This document shows positions 48,824-57,910 of a stretch of 64,000 nucleotides of DNA, piece by piece (position 1 is the first letter of the stretch; every line of letters begins with the position of its first letter). The position numbers and the translations under genes were made by a program. Where the stretch lies: NCBI RefSeq assembly GCF_013266755.1, contig NZ_JABRWJ010000001.1, positions 744,001 through 808,000 of the forward strand. The letters are read 5' to 3'. The notes under the pieces were generated by a model. The model was not told the origin of the DNA and searched no databases. It saw only the letters and a program-made list of their open reading frames with translations. Source of the stretch: Pseudaquabacterium terrae (GTDB lineage Bacteria > Pseudomonadota > Gammaproteobacteria > Burkholderiales > Burkholderiaceae_C).

Positions 48824-49954
48824 TCACGCCAGCGCGCGCCCGATCAGGATCTTCTGCACTTCCGACGTGCCTTCGTAGATCTGCGTCACGCGCACGTCAC
48901 GGTAGATGCGCTCTACGGGAAAGTCGCTGACGTAGCCGTAGCCGCCGAAGACCTGGATCGCCGCCGAGCACACCTGTTCGGCCATCTCGCTGGCATTGAG
49001 CTTGGCCATCGCGGCTTCCTTCAGGCAGGGCCGGCCGGCGTCCTTCAGGCTCGCCGCGTGCCAGATCAGCTGGCGCGCGGCTTCGATCTGGGTCGCCATC
49101 TCGGCGAGCTTGAACTGGATCGCCTGGTGCGCGAACAGCGGCTGGCCGAAGGCCGTGCGTTCCTTGCTGTAGGCCAGCGCCGCCTCGAAAGCCGCGCGCG
49201 CCATGCCGACCGACTGGCTGGCGATGCCGATGCGCCCGCCTTCGAGCCCCGACAGCGCGATCTTCAACCCCATGCCTTCTTCGGCCAGCAAGTTCGCGGC
49301 CGGCACGCGGCAGTTGTCGAAATTGATCTGCGCGGTGTCGCTGGCGTGCTGGCCCATCTTGTCCTCGATGCGCGCGACCGAGTAGCCCGGCGTCGTGGTC
49401 GGCACCAGGAAGGCGCTGATGCCCTTCTTGCCGGCGGCCTTGTCGGTCACCGCCATCACGATCGCGAGGTCGCCGTTCTTGCCGCTGGTGATGAACTGCT
49501 TGACGCCGTTGAGCACGTAGTCATTGCCGTCACGAACCGCCGTCGTGCGCAGGCCGTCGGCCTGCGAGCCGACGTGCGGCTCGGTCAGGCAGAAGGCGCC
49601 CAGCATGTCGCCACGCGCCAGCGGCTTCAGGAAGCGCTGCTTCTGGTCCTCGTTGCCGAAGGCCATCAGGATCGAGCAGACGGGGCAGTTGTTGACGCTG
49701 ACGACCGTGCTGGTCGCGCCGTCGCCGGCGCCGATCTCCTCGAGGATCAATGCCAGCGACAGGTAGTCGAGGCCCGCGCCGTCGTACTCGGACGGCACCG
49801 CGACGCCATAACAGCCGAGCCCGGCCAGGCCCTTCAGCTCCTCGGCCGGGAAGTGGTGGCTCTTGTCCCAGGCCGCGGCCTTCGGCGCGATTTCGGCCTG
49901 CACGAAATCGCGCACCGCCTCCTGCACCGCGCGGTGGTCGTCGCTCAACAGCAT
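48824..49954 (-). CDS. Acyl-CoA dehydrogenase
   Basis: 376 residues. FAD-dependent enzyme with GAFCLTEPHVGSQADGLRTTAVRDGNDYVLNGVKQFITSG (flavin and acyl contact) and the catalytic Glu in the normal short/medium-chain position (QIYEGTSEVQKILI). This makes it a butyryl- or medium-chain type, unlike LiuA nearby. Third member of a run with SDR and acetyl-CoA acetyltransferase, consistent with acyl-CoA oxidation downstream of leucine or fatty acid breakdown. Start 49954 matches the family N-terminus. Confidence 0.94.
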   Translation of the reverse strand: MLLSDDHRAVQEAVRDFVQAEIAPKAAAWDKSHHFPAEELKGLAGLGCYGVAVPSEYDGAGLDYLSLALILEEIGAGDGATSTVVSVNNCPVCSILMAFGNEDQKQRFLKPLARGDMLGAFCLTEPHVGSQADGLRTTAVRDGNDYVLNGVKQFITSGKNGDLAIVMAVTDKAAGKKGISAFLVPTTTPGYSVARIEDKMGQHASDTAQINFDNCRVPAANLLAEEGMGLKIALSGLEGGRIGIASQSVGMARAAFEAALAYSKERTAFGQPLFAHQAIQFKLAEMATQIEAARQLIWHAASLKDAGRPCLKEAAMAKLNASEMAEQVCSAAIQVFGGYGYVSDFPVERIYRDVRVTQIYEGTSEVQKILIGRALA

Positions 49955-49985
49955 CGATGTCTCCGTGATTCTCGTGGCAAGCCGC

Positions 49986-50651
49986 TCACCAGTCGATGTG
50001 ATGGCCGTCGTGATTGAGGAAGCTGCCGCTGTCGGCCAGCGCCAGGCCGGCGACGGTGGAACGCAGATCGGCGACGCTTTGCTCGACGGCGAGCTCGGCG
50101 CCCTCGCCGCCCATGTCGGTGCGCACCCATCCGGGATGCAATACCACGCAAATGGCGCGGCCCTCGAGCGCCAGCGAAGCATCCATCACGACCGAGTTCA
50201 GCGCCGCCTTCGATGCGCGGTACAGCCAGCCGCTCGGGTTGCTGCGCAGGCCGATCGAGCCCATGCGCGACGACAGCACCGCAATGCGCGCTTCCGGCGC
50301 CAGCGCCTCGGCCAGCGCCGGCAGCAGGCGCATCGTGGCCAGCACGTTGGTGTGCATCACCTCGTCGAACTGGCTTTCGGTCGGCGGCTGCAGGCCGGTG
50401 CTGCGCGGGCCGTAGACGCCGGCGACGAGCCAGATCGTGTCGAAGGCCTCGCCGTCGATCTGCCAGGCGAGGCCCGCGTTGCTCGAGGTGTCGGTGACGT
50501 CGAGTCGCAGCGGCTTGGCGCCGAGCGTACTCAGCCGCGCCAGGCCTTCTTCGCTGCGCGCGCTGGCGACGACGCGGTCGCCGGCGGCGCGGTGCTGGCG
50601 CACGAGCTCGAGGCCGATGCCACGCGAGGCGCCGATGACGAGGACGTTCAT
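49986..50651 (-). CDS. Short-chain dehydrogenase/reductase
   Basis: 221 residues of the SDR fold, in the short CsgA/sniffer-like group. The dinucleotide motif is VIGASRGIGLELVRQH, the catalytic Tyr/Lys are in YRASKAALNS with an upstream Ser in VLSSRMGSI, and HPGWVRTDMGG follows. NAD(P)-dependent; substrate unknown. Sits between acetyl-CoA acetyltransferase (10 bp) and acyl-CoA dehydrogenase (31 bp), so a role in acyl-CoA metabolism is plausible, but the sniffer-like subgroup often acts on other carbonyls. Confidence 0.9.
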   Translation of the reverse strand: MNVLVIGASRGIGLELVRQHRAAGDRVVASARSEEGLARLSTLGAKPLRLDVTDTSSNAGLAWQIDGEAFDTIWLVAGVYGPRSTGLQPPTESQFDEVMHTNVLATMRLLPALAEALAPEARIAVLSSRMGSIGLRSNPSGWLYRASKAALNSVVMDASLALEGRAICVVLHPGWVRTDMGGEGAELAVEQSVADLRSTVAGLALADSGSFLNHDGHHIDW

Positions 50652-50661
50652 GGCCTGGGCT

Positions 50662-51840
50662 TTACAACAGCTCGACCGCCATCGCCGTGGCTTCGCCGCC
50701 GCCGATGCACAGCGCGGCGACGCCGCGCTTGAGGCCGCGCTTGCGCAGCGCGCCCAGCAGCGTGACGACGATGCGCGCGCCCGAGGCGCCGATCGGATGG
50801 CCCAGCGCCACCGCGCCGCCATGCACGTTGACGATCTCGTGCGGCAGCTTGAATTCGGCCATCGCCGCCATCGTCACCGCGGCGAAGGCCTCGTTGACCT
50901 CCCACAGGTTGACGCTCTTGGCATCCCAGCCGGCCTTCTTCAGCGCCTTCTCGATCGCGCCCGCCGGCGCGGTGCTGAACCATTCCGGCGCCTGCGCATG
51001 CACCGCGTGCGCGGCGATGCGGGCGATCGGCGTCAGGCCGAGCTGCTTCGCGGTCGATTCACGCACCATCACGAGCGCCGCGGCGCCATCAGAGATCGAC
51101 GACGAGGTGGCCGCGGTGATCGTGCCGTCCTTCTTGAACGCCGGCTTCAGGCCCGGAATCTTGTCGAGCTTGGCCTTGAACGGCTGCTCGTCCCACTTGA
51201 TCACCGTGTCGCCGCTCTTGCCGGGCAGCGTGACCGGCGCGATCTCCCAGTCGAAGCTGCCGTCCTCGTTGGCGGCCTTCGCACGCGTGGTCGAGGCGAT
51301 CGCGAACTGGTCCTGCGCCTCGCGCGTGAAGCCGTACTTGGCGACGCACTGTTCGGCGAACACGCCCATCGCCTTGCCGCGCTCGTAGGCGTCTTCCAGG
51401 CCGTCGAGCGCCATGTGGTCGTACATCTGGGCCACGCCGTACTTGACGCCCTTGCGCGCGAACATCAGGTGCGGCGCGTTGGTCATGCTCTCCATGCCGC
51501 CGGCGACCATCACGTTGGCGGTGCCGGCGGCGAGCATGTCGTGCGCGAACATCATCGCGCGCATGCCCGAGCCGCACATCTTGCTCAGCGTCACCGCGCC
51601 ACTCGAATCGGGCAGGCCGGCGCGGCGCAGCGCCTGGCGTGCCGGCGCCTGGCCCTGGCCGGCCATCAGGCAGTTGCCGAACAGCACCTCGTCGATCGCA
51701 TCGGCCGGCACCTTGGCGCGCTCGACCGCGGCCTTGATCGCCACGGCACCGAGCTCCCACGCGGCGAGCGACGAAAAATCACCCAGCAGGCCGCCGATCG
51801 GCGTGCGGGCAGCGGAAACGATGACGACGGGATCGGCCAT
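50662..51840 (-). CDS. Acetyl-CoA acetyltransferase (thiolase)
   Basis: 392 residues, the complete thiolase length. The acyl-carrying Cys is in SKMCGSGMRA, the catalytic His in GHPIGASGARI and the second Cys in LCIGGGEATAMAVE. VIVSAARTPIGG opens the protein. It converts two acetyl-CoA to acetoacetyl-CoA or the reverse; following LiuA in the leucine route, the cleavage direction yields acetyl-CoA from acetoacetate-derived acetoacetyl-CoA. Starts 24 bp after aceK in the liu block. Confidence 0.95.
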   Translation of the reverse strand: MADPVVIVSAARTPIGGLLGDFSSLAAWELGAVAIKAAVERAKVPADAIDEVLFGNCLMAGQGQAPARQALRRAGLPDSSGAVTLSKMCGSGMRAMMFAHDMLAAGTANVMVAGGMESMTNAPHLMFARKGVKYGVAQMYDHMALDGLEDAYERGKAMGVFAEQCVAKYGFTREAQDQFAIASTTRAKAANEDGSFDWEIAPVTLPGKSGDTVIKWDEQPFKAKLDKIPGLKPAFKKDGTITAATSSSISDGAAALVMVRESTAKQLGLTPIARIAAHAVHAQAPEWFSTAPAGAIEKALKKAGWDAKSVNLWEVNEAFAAVTMAAMAEFKLPHEIVNVHGGAVALGHPIGASGARIVVTLLGALRKRGLKRGVAALCIGGGEATAMAVELL

Positions 51841-51864
51841 GGCGAGCTCCTTGTGGGACGGGAT

Positions 51865-53664
51865 TCAGGCGGGGGTCAGCGACTTGGCGGCAGGCTGCTG
51901 TTGATGCGACAGCTGCCGCTGGTGGAGGAAGCGGCGGTTCGCTTCGTAGGGGAAGACATCATGCACATGCCCGGCCTTGATGCGGTCCTTGTGGACTTGC
52001 CAGAAGGCCGGATCGAGCAGGTCGCCGTGGTGCTTCATGAACACCTCGCGCACCGACGGGTTGCCGAGCAGGAACGGACCGAAGGTCTCCGGGAATATGT
52101 CCTTCGGCCCGACGTGGTACCAGACCTCGCCGGACAGCTCTTCCTCCTCGTTGCGCGCCTCGGGCACGCGGCGGAAGTTGCAGTCCGTCAGGTACTCGAT
52201 CTCGTCGTAGTCGTAGAACACGACCTTGCCGTGGCGCGTGACGCCGAAGTTCTTCCACAGCATGTCGCCGGGGAAGATGTTGGCCGCCACCAGGTCCTTG
52301 ATCGCGTTGCCGTACTCGATCACCGCGTGCTCGATCTGCTCGCGGTTGGCATCCTGCAGGTAGATGTTCAGCGGGATCATGCGGCGCTCGATGTACAGGT
52401 GCTTGATGATCAGCGCGTCGCCGTCTTCCTCGATCTGACTCGGCGCGAAGTGCATCAGCTCGGCGACCAGCTCGTCGCTGACGCGCGAGCGCGGGAACGC
52501 GACGCTGGTGTACTCCAGCGTGTCGGCCATGCGGCCGACGCGATCGTGCGACTTCACCAGCAGGTACTTGCCCTTGATCTGCTCGCGCGTGGTGTCCTTC
52601 TGCGGCGGATAGAAGTCCTTGATGACCTTGAAGACATACGGGAACGACGGCAGGTCGAACACCAGCATCACCATGCCCTTGATGCCGGGCGCGATGCCGA
52701 ACTTGTCGCTCGAGTGGCGCAGGTGGTAGAGGAAGTCGCGGTAGAAGGCGTTCTTGCCCTGCTTCTGCAGCCCGAGCGCCGAATAGATCTCCGAACGGGG
52801 CTTCCTCGGCATCAGGCTGCGCAGGAACTGCACGTAGGCGCTCGGCACCGCCATGTCGACCATGAAGTACGCCCGCGCGAAGCTGAACAGCATCAGCAGG
52901 TCGTCCTGCGAGAACAGCGCGCTGTCGATGACCAGCTGGCCGTGATCGTTGTGCAGGATCGGCAGCACCAGCGGCGTCTCGTTGAAGCCGTTGACGATGC
53001 GGCCGATCAGGTACGCGCCCTTGTTGCGATAGAACAGCGACGACAGCACCTGGATCTGGAAATTCGCGCGCAGCCGCACGGTGCCGGTGTGGCGCTGCAG
53101 CGCCGCCATCACCTGGTCGATGTCGCGGCCGAGGTCCTCGAACTCGCGCTTGAGCTGGAAGTTGTCGACGATGCGCAGCAGCGTGTCGCGCATCGTGTCG
53201 CGCGTCGGGTAATAGGCGCGGTAGGTCGGCAGCGAGGCCGGCTCGTCGTTCTCGATGTATTCGGTCGACACCGCCGGCCGCACGAAGATGAAGTCGTTGC
53301 GGAAGTAGCTGTGGTGCAGGATCTTCGTCGTCACCGAGTTGAAGAAGGTCTCGGCGAGCTCGGGCTGCTGGTGGTTCGTCAGCAGGCCGATGTAGTGCAG
53401 CTTGGTCTGCTGCCAGGTGTCATCGGACAGCGATGCGACGTCGAACTCCCCCTGCAGCCGCTCGACGCACTCGTCGACGCGCTTGTCGTAGAACTCGATG
53501 CGCTCGCGCTGCGCATGCTGCTGGCCGTGCCAGTCGGCGGCTTCGAAGCGCGCTTTCGCGGCACGGTTGGTCTCGCTGAAGAGGCGGTAGTGGCGGTTGA
53601 AGCCCTCGACGATCGCCAGCGCGACGTCGTAGGCCCGCGTATCCGTCAGTCGATGCGGAAACAT
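51865..53664 (-). CDS. aceK: Isocitrate dehydrogenase kinase/phosphatase
   Basis: 599 residues, full length for AceK, a bifunctional enzyme that phosphorylates and dephosphorylates isocitrate dehydrogenase and so splits flux between the TCA cycle and the glyoxylate bypass. Recognisable are [23 protein letters not shown] at the N-terminus, [34 protein letters not shown] (nucleotide-binding loop and Lys) and [28 protein letters not shown] (catalytic Asp region). It is not next to aceA or aceB, as in E. coli, but in a leucine-degradation block, 10 bp after a carbonic anhydrase gene. That puts the bypass switch where acetyl-CoA is produced. Confidence 0.96.
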   Translation of the reverse strand: MFPHRLTDTRAYDVALAIVEGFNRHYRLFSETNRAAKARFEAADWHGQQHAQRERIEFYDKRVDECVERLQGEFDVASLSDDTWQQTKLHYIGLLTNHQQPELAETFFNSVTTKILHHSYFRNDFIFVRPAVSTEYIENDEPASLPTYRAYYPTRDTMRDTLLRIVDNFQLKREFEDLGRDIDQVMAALQRHTGTVRLRANFQIQVLSSLFYRNKGAYLIGRIVNGFNETPLVLPILHNDHGQLVIDSALFSQDDLLMLFSFARAYFMVDMAVPSAYVQFLRSLMPRKPRSEIYSALGLQKQGKNAFYRDFLYHLRHSSDKFGIAPGIKGMVMLVFDLPSFPYVFKVIKDFYPPQKDTTREQIKGKYLLVKSHDRVGRMADTLEYTSVAFPRSRVSDELVAELMHFAPSQIEEDGDALIIKHLYIERRMIPLNIYLQDANREQIEHAVIEYGNAIKDLVAANIFPGDMLWKNFGVTRHGKVVFYDYDEIEYLTDCNFRRVPEARNEEEELSGEVWYHVGPKDIFPETFGPFLLGNPSVREVFMKHHGDLLDPAFWQVHKDRIKAGHVHDVFPYEANRRFLHQRQLSHQQQPAAKSLTPA

Positions 53665-53674
53665 CGCGGCCCCT

Positions 53675-54358
53675 TCAGACGCCGACCACTTGCGCCTGCC
53701 GCTGGCGCCAGCGCTGCTTCAGCTGCGCGAGCCCGGTGTCGTAGGCCAGGCCGACATCGTCGAGGCTCGTCGCGGTGATCTGCAGGTCTTCGAGCAGGCC
53801 GTTGTGCAGGCCGTAGACCCAGCCGTGCACGACGACCGATTGGCCACGCTGCCAGGCATCCCCCACGACGGTAGTGCGGCAGACGTTGCGCGCCTGCTCC
53901 AGCACGTTCAGCTCGACCAGCGCATCGACGCGCAGCGACTCGTGCAGCCCGGCGAGGAAGCCGTCGTGCAGGTCGCGCACGTCCTGCACGTGGCGCAGCC
54001 AGTTGTCGACCAGCCCGGCGCGGCGGTTCTCCATCGCCGCACGCACGCCGCCGCAATTCGAGTGGCCGACGACGATGATGTGCCTGACCTGCAACGCATC
54101 GACGGCGTACTGGATCACCGACAGCGCGTTGAGGTCCGAATGCACCAGCAGGTTGGCGACGTTGCGGTGCACGAACAGCTCGCCCGGCAGCAACCCGACC
54201 AGCTCGTTGGCCGGCACGCGGCTGTCGGCGCAGCCGATCCACAGGTACTGCGGCGTCTGCTGTTGCAGCAACCGGGTGAAGAAGCCCGGCTCACGCGCCT
54301 CGGTGGCGGCCGCCCAATCGCGGTTCTTGCCGAAGAGTTCTTGCAGATCGTCCGTCAT
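53675..54358 (-). CDS. can: Beta-class carbonic anhydrase
   Basis: 227 residues. Interconverts CO2 and bicarbonate. Zinc ligands are Cys and the Asp-Arg dyad in [12 protein letters not shown], then His and Cys in [26 protein letters not shown] and [13 protein letters not shown] are typical of the Can type. The bicarbonate may feed methylcrotonyl-CoA carboxylase, the step after LiuA, though the carboxylase genes are not in the window. Start 54358 fits the family. Confidence 0.96.
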   Translation of the reverse strand: MTDDLQELFGKNRDWAAATEAREPGFFTRLLQQQTPQYLWIGCADSRVPANELVGLLPGELFVHRNVANLLVHSDLNALSVIQYAVDALQVRHIIVVGHSNCGGVRAAMENRRAGLVDNWLRHVQDVRDLHDGFLAGLHESLRVDALVELNVLEQARNVCRTTVVGDAWQRGQSVVVHGWVYGLHNGLLEDLQITATSLDDVGLAYDTGLAQLKQRWRQRQAQVVGV

Positions 54359-54398
54359 CGCTGGGGTGCCCGTTCGTCGGTATGTTGCAGTGCACAGT

Positions 54399-55091
54399 TT
54401 ACGAAGCGGGCAGCAGGCGCGTCGGCAGCGCTGCCGGCGCGGCGGCATCGGTACGGCGCACGGCCTGTCGTTCATCGATCGACGTCACGGCTTCGGCGAA
54501 TGCGCCGTCGGCGAAGTGCAGCATCACGCCGTCGGGTGCGCCATGGGCCGGCAGGCCGGGCACCTCGGCCAGCATCGGCTGCCGCCACGCTTCGCTGTCC
54601 AGGTGAGGGCAGAAGGTGCCGGGCAGGAAGCCGAGGCCGGGGCGTACGCCGCCGCCGGGCACGCTGTCGGTGATGTAGTGCTCGAACCAGCAGTTGGCGC
54701 CGGCCGAGATGCCGGCCAGCACGGTGCCGTCGTTCCACGCTTCGCGCAGCACGGCATCGAAGCCGAACTCGCGCCACACGGCGATCATCGCCGGCGTGTT
54801 GCCCCCGCCGACGTAGACCAGGTCCGCGTCGCGCACCGCCTGGCGGTAGTCGCGCCGCATGTCGTACGGAAAGAACGGCAAGGTCGCCGGTTCGCAGCCG
54901 AGCTTGGTGAACAGAGTCATGAAGCGCAGTTGCCCGCGCTCGCCGTCACCGCCCGCGGTGCCGAGGTACAGCACGCGCGGCCGCGCCGGCGCATTGCGCA
55001 ACAGCGACAGCAGGTAGCGCTCCTGGCGGCCCGATGTGTCGTCCATCAGGAAGCCGCCGCCGCCGATGGCGACGATCGAACCTTCGCTCAT
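54399..55091 (-). CDS. Peptidase E (S51) family protein
   Basis: 230 residues of the S51 dipeptidase E/cyanophycinase fold. The nucleophile Ser is in VLAGISAGANCWFEHY and the N-terminal part reads IVAIGGGGFLMDD ... RVLYLGTAGGD, with VYVGGGNTPAMIAVWREFG. Dipeptidase E cleaves N-terminal Asp dipeptides. ATG overlaps the GNAT gene by ATGA, so it is embedded in the liu transcript. The C-terminal tail (TDAAAPAALPTRLLPAS) is outside the fold. Confidence 0.9.
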   Translation of the reverse strand: MSEGSIVAIGGGGFLMDDTSGRQERYLLSLLRNAPARPRVLYLGTAGGDGERGQLRFMTLFTKLGCEPATLPFFPYDMRRDYRQAVRDADLVYVGGGNTPAMIAVWREFGFDAVLREAWNDGTVLAGISAGANCWFEHYITDSVPGGGVRPGLGFLPGTFCPHLDSEAWRQPMLAEVPGLPAHGAPDGVMLHFADGAFAEAVTSIDERQAVRRTDAAAPAALPTRLLPAS

Positions 55092-55645
55092 GCCCTCTCC
55101 TGCCTGTAGCTCGCGAACTGCACGACATCGATCGCGACGCCGTCCTTGATCATCGACCGCGGCAGCAGCGCTTCCCGCACGTAGCCGGCTTTCTGCACGA
55201 CACGCTGCGACGCCACGTTGCGCGCAAAGATCGGCGCGAAGAGCCGCGTCAGCGCCGGCAGTTCGGCCCAGGCCCACGACGTCGCCACCCGCACGCCGTC
55301 GACGACGATGCCGCGGCCCCAGTGGGCGCGGCCGATCCAGTAGCCGAGCATCGCGTTGCAGGCCAGCGACCCGGTCTGCGGCGTGATGCCGAGGCAGCCG
55401 ATGGCCTCGCCGTCGACATCGATCGCGAAGCTGTGGCCCCACTGCGGCTCGCGATGCTGCGGTCCGCACCAGGCTTCGGCATGCGCGAGCGTGTAGGGAT
55501 GCGGAAAGCCGTCGAACAGGTTGTGCACGACGGCCGCATCGTTGGCATGGCGCGCGATGGCCGGCGCGTCCGACGGCAGCAGCGGGCGCAGCGTGCAGCG
55601 CCCGGCGACGAGCACCGGAATCTCACTGCCGCTCGCGAACGTCAC
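55088..55645 (-). CDS. GNAT family N-acetyltransferase (RimJ type, GTG start)
   Basis: 185 residues of the RimJ/RimL-like acetyltransferase group: [46 protein letters not shown], then [31 protein letters not shown] and [26 protein letters not shown] at 55645 overlaps the liuA stop (GTGA at 55642-55645); a start this tightly coupled is well supported. Its own stop overlaps peptidase E by ATGA. Substrate unknown. Confidence 0.88.
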   Translation of the reverse strand: MTFASGSEIPVLVAGRCTLRPLLPSDAPAIARHANDAAVVHNLFDGFPHPYTLAHAEAWCGPQHREPQWGHSFAIDVDGEAIGCLGITPQTGSLACNAMLGYWIGRAHWGRGIVVDGVRVATSWAWAELPALTRLFAPIFARNVASQRVVQKAGYVREALLPRSMIKDGVAIDVVQFASYRQERA

Positions 55646-56823
55646 ATCGTCTCCGCGAACAGCTCGCGCCCGATCAGCATGCGGCGGATCTCGCTGGTGC
55701 CAGCGCCGATCTCGTAGAGCTTCGCGTCGCGCCACAGCCGGCCCAGCGGGTACTCGTTGATGTAGCCGTTGCCGCCGAAGACCTGGATGCCTTCGCCGGC
55801 CATCCAGGTGGCCTTCTCGGCGCACCACAGGATCACGCTGGCGCAGTCCTTGCGGACCTGGCGGACGTGGCCCGCGCCGAGCAGGTCCAGGTTCTTGCCC
55901 ACCGTGTAGCAGAACGCGCGCGCGGCCTGCAGCACGGTGTACATGTCGGCGACCTTGCCCTGGATCAGCTGGAATTCGCCGATCGACTGGCCGAACTGCT
56001 TGCGGTCGTGGATGTACGGCACGACGTTGTCCATCACCGCCTGCATGATGCCGATCGGCCCGGCAGCGAGCACCGCACGCTCGTAATCGAGACCCGACAT
56101 CAGCACCTTCGCGCCGCCGCCGACCGCGCCCAGCACGTTCGCCGCCGGCACCTCGACGTCCTGGAACACCAGCTCGCCGGTGTGCGAGCCGCGCATGCCG
56201 AGCTTGTCGAGCTTCTGCGCGATCGAGAAGCCCTTCATGCCCTTCTCGATCAGGAACGCAGTGACGCCCTTGGCACCCATCTCCGGATCGGTCTTCGCGT
56301 AGACCACCAGCGTGTGGGCATCCGGGCCGTTGGTGATCCACATCTTGCTGCCGTTGAGGACGTAATAACCGCCTTTGTCCTCGGCCTTGAGCTTCATGCT
56401 GATGACGTCGGAGCCGGCGCCGGGCTCGCTCATCGCCAACGCGCCGACGTGCTCGCCGCTGATCAGCTTGGGCAGGTACTTCTGCTTCTGTTCCGCGCTG
56501 CCGTTGCGCTTGATCTGGTTGACGCAGAGGTTCGAATGCGCGCCGTACGACAGCCCGACCGAGGCCGACGCGCGGCTGATCTCCTCCATCGCCACCATGT
56601 GCGCGAGGTAGCCCATCGCCGCGCCGCCGTACTCCTCCGGCACCGTGATGCCGAGCACGCCGATCTCGCCCATCTTGCGCCACAGGTCCATCGGGAACTG
56701 GTCGGAGGCGTCGATCTCGGCCGCGCGCGGCGCGATCTCGGATTGGGCGAAGGCGCGCACCGCGTCGCGCAGTGCATCGATGTCCTCGCCGAGCTGGAAG
56801 TCGAGTCCGGGCAGGTTGCTCAT
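55642..56823 (-). CDS. liuA: Isovaleryl-CoA dehydrogenase
   Basis: 393 residues. Oxidises isovaleryl-CoA to 3-methylcrotonyl-CoA, the third step of leucine breakdown. Unlike most acyl-CoA dehydrogenases the base Glu is in [14 protein letters not shown] (the isovaleryl-type position), and the usual position reads [16 protein letters not shown] with Gly in place of Glu. [22 protein letters not shown] and [30 protein letters not shown] are also diagnostic. It lies 31 bp after the thioesterase gene, in a unit headed by a LiuR operator. liuB, liuC, liuD and liuE are not in the window. Confidence 0.95.
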   Translation of the reverse strand: MSNLPGLDFQLGEDIDALRDAVRAFAQSEIAPRAAEIDASDQFPMDLWRKMGEIGVLGITVPEEYGGAAMGYLAHMVAMEEISRASASVGLSYGAHSNLCVNQIKRNGSAEQKQKYLPKLISGEHVGALAMSEPGAGSDVISMKLKAEDKGGYYVLNGSKMWITNGPDAHTLVVYAKTDPEMGAKGVTAFLIEKGMKGFSIAQKLDKLGMRGSHTGELVFQDVEVPAANVLGAVGGGAKVLMSGLDYERAVLAAGPIGIMQAVMDNVVPYIHDRKQFGQSIGEFQLIQGKVADMYTVLQAARAFCYTVGKNLDLLGAGHVRQVRKDCASVILWCAEKATWMAGEGIQVFGGNGYINEYPLGRLWRDAKLYEIGAGTSEIRRMLIGRELFAETM

Positions 56824-56854
56824 GGGTTGTCTCCGTGCAATGAATCAGTGCGGA

Positions 56855-57313
56855 TCAGTGCTTCAGGCCTTCGCGGCCGCGCACCGTCATCACGGTCGCG
56901 GTCATCGTCGCGATGCGGCTCTCGCGCCCCTGTTCGTCGGTCTGCCAGGCGCTGCCGTCGACGACGCTGATGGTACGGCCGGCTTTGGTCACTTCGGCCA
57001 AGAAGCGGAAGTCCGGCCCGCGCGCCGGCGCGAGCAGGTTGACCTTGAATTCGATCGTCAAGACTGCAGCGTCAGCGGGCATCAGCGAGAAGGCGGCGTA
57101 GCCGCAGGCCGAGTCGAGCGCCGTCGAGACGATGCCGGCATGCACGAAGCCGTGCTGCTGCGTCAGCTCGGGCCGGTGGCGCATCGTGATCACGACGTGG
57201 CCGGGCTCGATCGCCTCGAGCCGCGCGGCGAGCGTCGCCATGACCGCCTGGCGCGCGAAGGAATCGCGCACGCGCTGCTCGAACCCCGGTTCCGCCTCGA
57301 ACGCTGTCGTCAT
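56855..57313 (-). CDS. PaaI-type hotdog thioesterase
   Basis: 152 residues of the single hotdog fold: HRPELTQQHGFVHAGIVSTALDSACGYAAFSLMP (the HGG-like loop here HGFVHAG) with Asp in LDSA as the catalytic acid, followed by VLTIEFKVNLLAPARG. It hydrolyses acyl-CoA and probably clears excess intermediates of leucine degradation. ATG at 57313 is preferred; the in-frame codons upstream translate the palindrome. First gene after the perfect operator and 31 bp before liuA. Confidence 0.9.
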   Translation of the reverse strand: MTTAFEAEPGFEQRVRDSFARQAVMATLAARLEAIEPGHVVITMRHRPELTQQHGFVHAGIVSTALDSACGYAAFSLMPADAAVLTIEFKVNLLAPARGPDFRFLAEVTKAGRTISVVDGSAWQTDEQGRESRIATMTATVMTVRGREGLKH

Positions 57314-57325
57314 GCCCACTCCGCA

Positions 57326-57349
57326 ATTGACGTTTACGTAAACGTCAAT
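57326..57349. promoter_or_regulatory. Perfect 24-bp palindrome, likely LiuR operator for the thioesterase-liuA unit
   Basis: The half-site ATTGACGTTTAC is mirrored exactly in the second half, giving 24 symmetric bases with no mismatch. It lies 13 bases upstream of the thioesterase ATG. On the minus strand TATGAT, a possible -10, lies just upstream, so the site would cover the start of transcription. MerR-family LiuR proteins are known to bind palindromes with an ACGT core in front of branched-chain degradation genes, and liuR is the adjacent gene. Confidence 0.85.
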
Positions 57350-57369
57350 CATACAAGGCCGAGGCACGT

Positions 57370-57390
57370 GCCCGAGCGAAGTGCTCGGGC
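57370..57390 (-). terminator. Hairpin just after liuR
   Basis: GCCCGAGC and GCTCGGGC pair around a five-base loop, an 8-bp perfect stem that begins three bases after the liuR stop on the minus strand. No T-run follows, so it could be a Rho-type pause or a transcript stabiliser rather than an intrinsic terminator. It would separate liuR from the downstream unit that carries its own operator. Confidence 0.45.
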
Positions 57391-57392
57391 TT

Positions 57393-57854
57393 TCAGCGCG
57401 TGACGGCGGTGGCGCGGCGGCGCCTTTGGGCAGCGGGCGGCGAAGCGGCCGCGCGCTGCTCGCAGAGCAGGCGCTCGCAGCGCCCTTCGTGCTGGGCGAT
57501 CTCGGTCAGCGTGATCTGCAGGTCCTCGAGCTGCTGCTCGAGCTGCTGGCGATGCTTGGCCAGCGCCTCGCGGAAGGCTTCGAGCTGCGGCCCGGTGTCG
57601 GCGGGCGATTCGTACATCGTCACCAGCTGGCGGATCTCGGTCAGCGAGAAGCCGAGCCGCTTGCCGCGCAGCGTCAGCTTCAGGCGCGTGCGGTCGCGCT
57701 GGCTGTAGACGCGGTTGCGGCCGGCGCGCTCGGGGGCGAGCAGGCCGACATCCTCGTAGAAGCGGATCGCGCGCGGCGTGATGTCGAACTCCTGCGCGAG
57801 CTCGGTGATCGTGTAGCTGCGGTCGTCCTTCGGGCGGGCGGCGGAGGCATTCAT
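57393..57854 (-). CDS. liuR: MerR-family regulator of leucine degradation
   Basis: 153 residues. The MerR helix-turn-helix and wing (SYTITELAQEFDITPRAIRFYEDVGLLAPERAGRNRVYSQRDRTRLKLTLRGKRLGFSLTEIRQLV) are followed by a coiled-coil dimerisation helix (EAFREALAKHRQQLEQQLEDLQITLTEIAQHEGRCERLL) and a basic tail. No metal-binding loop is seen, as expected for LiuR. It is identified by the match of fold, adjacency to liuA and flanking ACGT palindromes. ATG at 57854; an in-frame TTG at 57869 would begin inside the operator. No ribosome site is evident, so a leaderless or very short leader transcript is possible. Confidence 0.92.
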   Translation of the reverse strand: MNASAARPKDDRSYTITELAQEFDITPRAIRFYEDVGLLAPERAGRNRVYSQRDRTRLKLTLRGKRLGFSLTEIRQLVTMYESPADTGPQLEAFREALAKHRQQLEQQLEDLQITLTEIAQHEGRCERLLCEQRAAASPPAAQRRRRATAVTR

Positions 57855-57868
57855 GACGACGGGGTTCA

Positions 57869-57892
57869 ATTGACGTTTACGTCAATGTAAAC
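57869..57892. promoter_or_regulatory. Degenerate LiuR operator upstream of liuR
   Basis: The left half ATTGACGTTTAC is identical to the perfect operator at 57326; the right half GTCAATGTAAAC has diverged. The distance to the liuR ATG is 14 bases, suiting autoregulation. The weaker symmetry predicts weaker binding than at the downstream site. Confidence 0.7.
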
Positions 57893-57910
57893 CACCGGGC
57901 TCTGGCAGGG

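Noticed and set aside
47834-50017. A plus-strand frame of 727 codons opposite the methyltransferase and acyl-CoA dehydrogenase
   Set aside because: Shadow of two well-supported minus-strand genes; composition and absence of motifs argue against it.
50437-53778. A plus-strand frame of 1113 codons opposite aceK and the thiolase gene
   Set aside because: Low-complexity Arg/Val/Leu translation with no motif, exactly antisense to AceK and thiolase, both of which are complete.
57855-57869. TTG at 57869 as the liuR start
   Set aside because: It lies inside the operator-like palindrome and the extra five residues have no family similarity.
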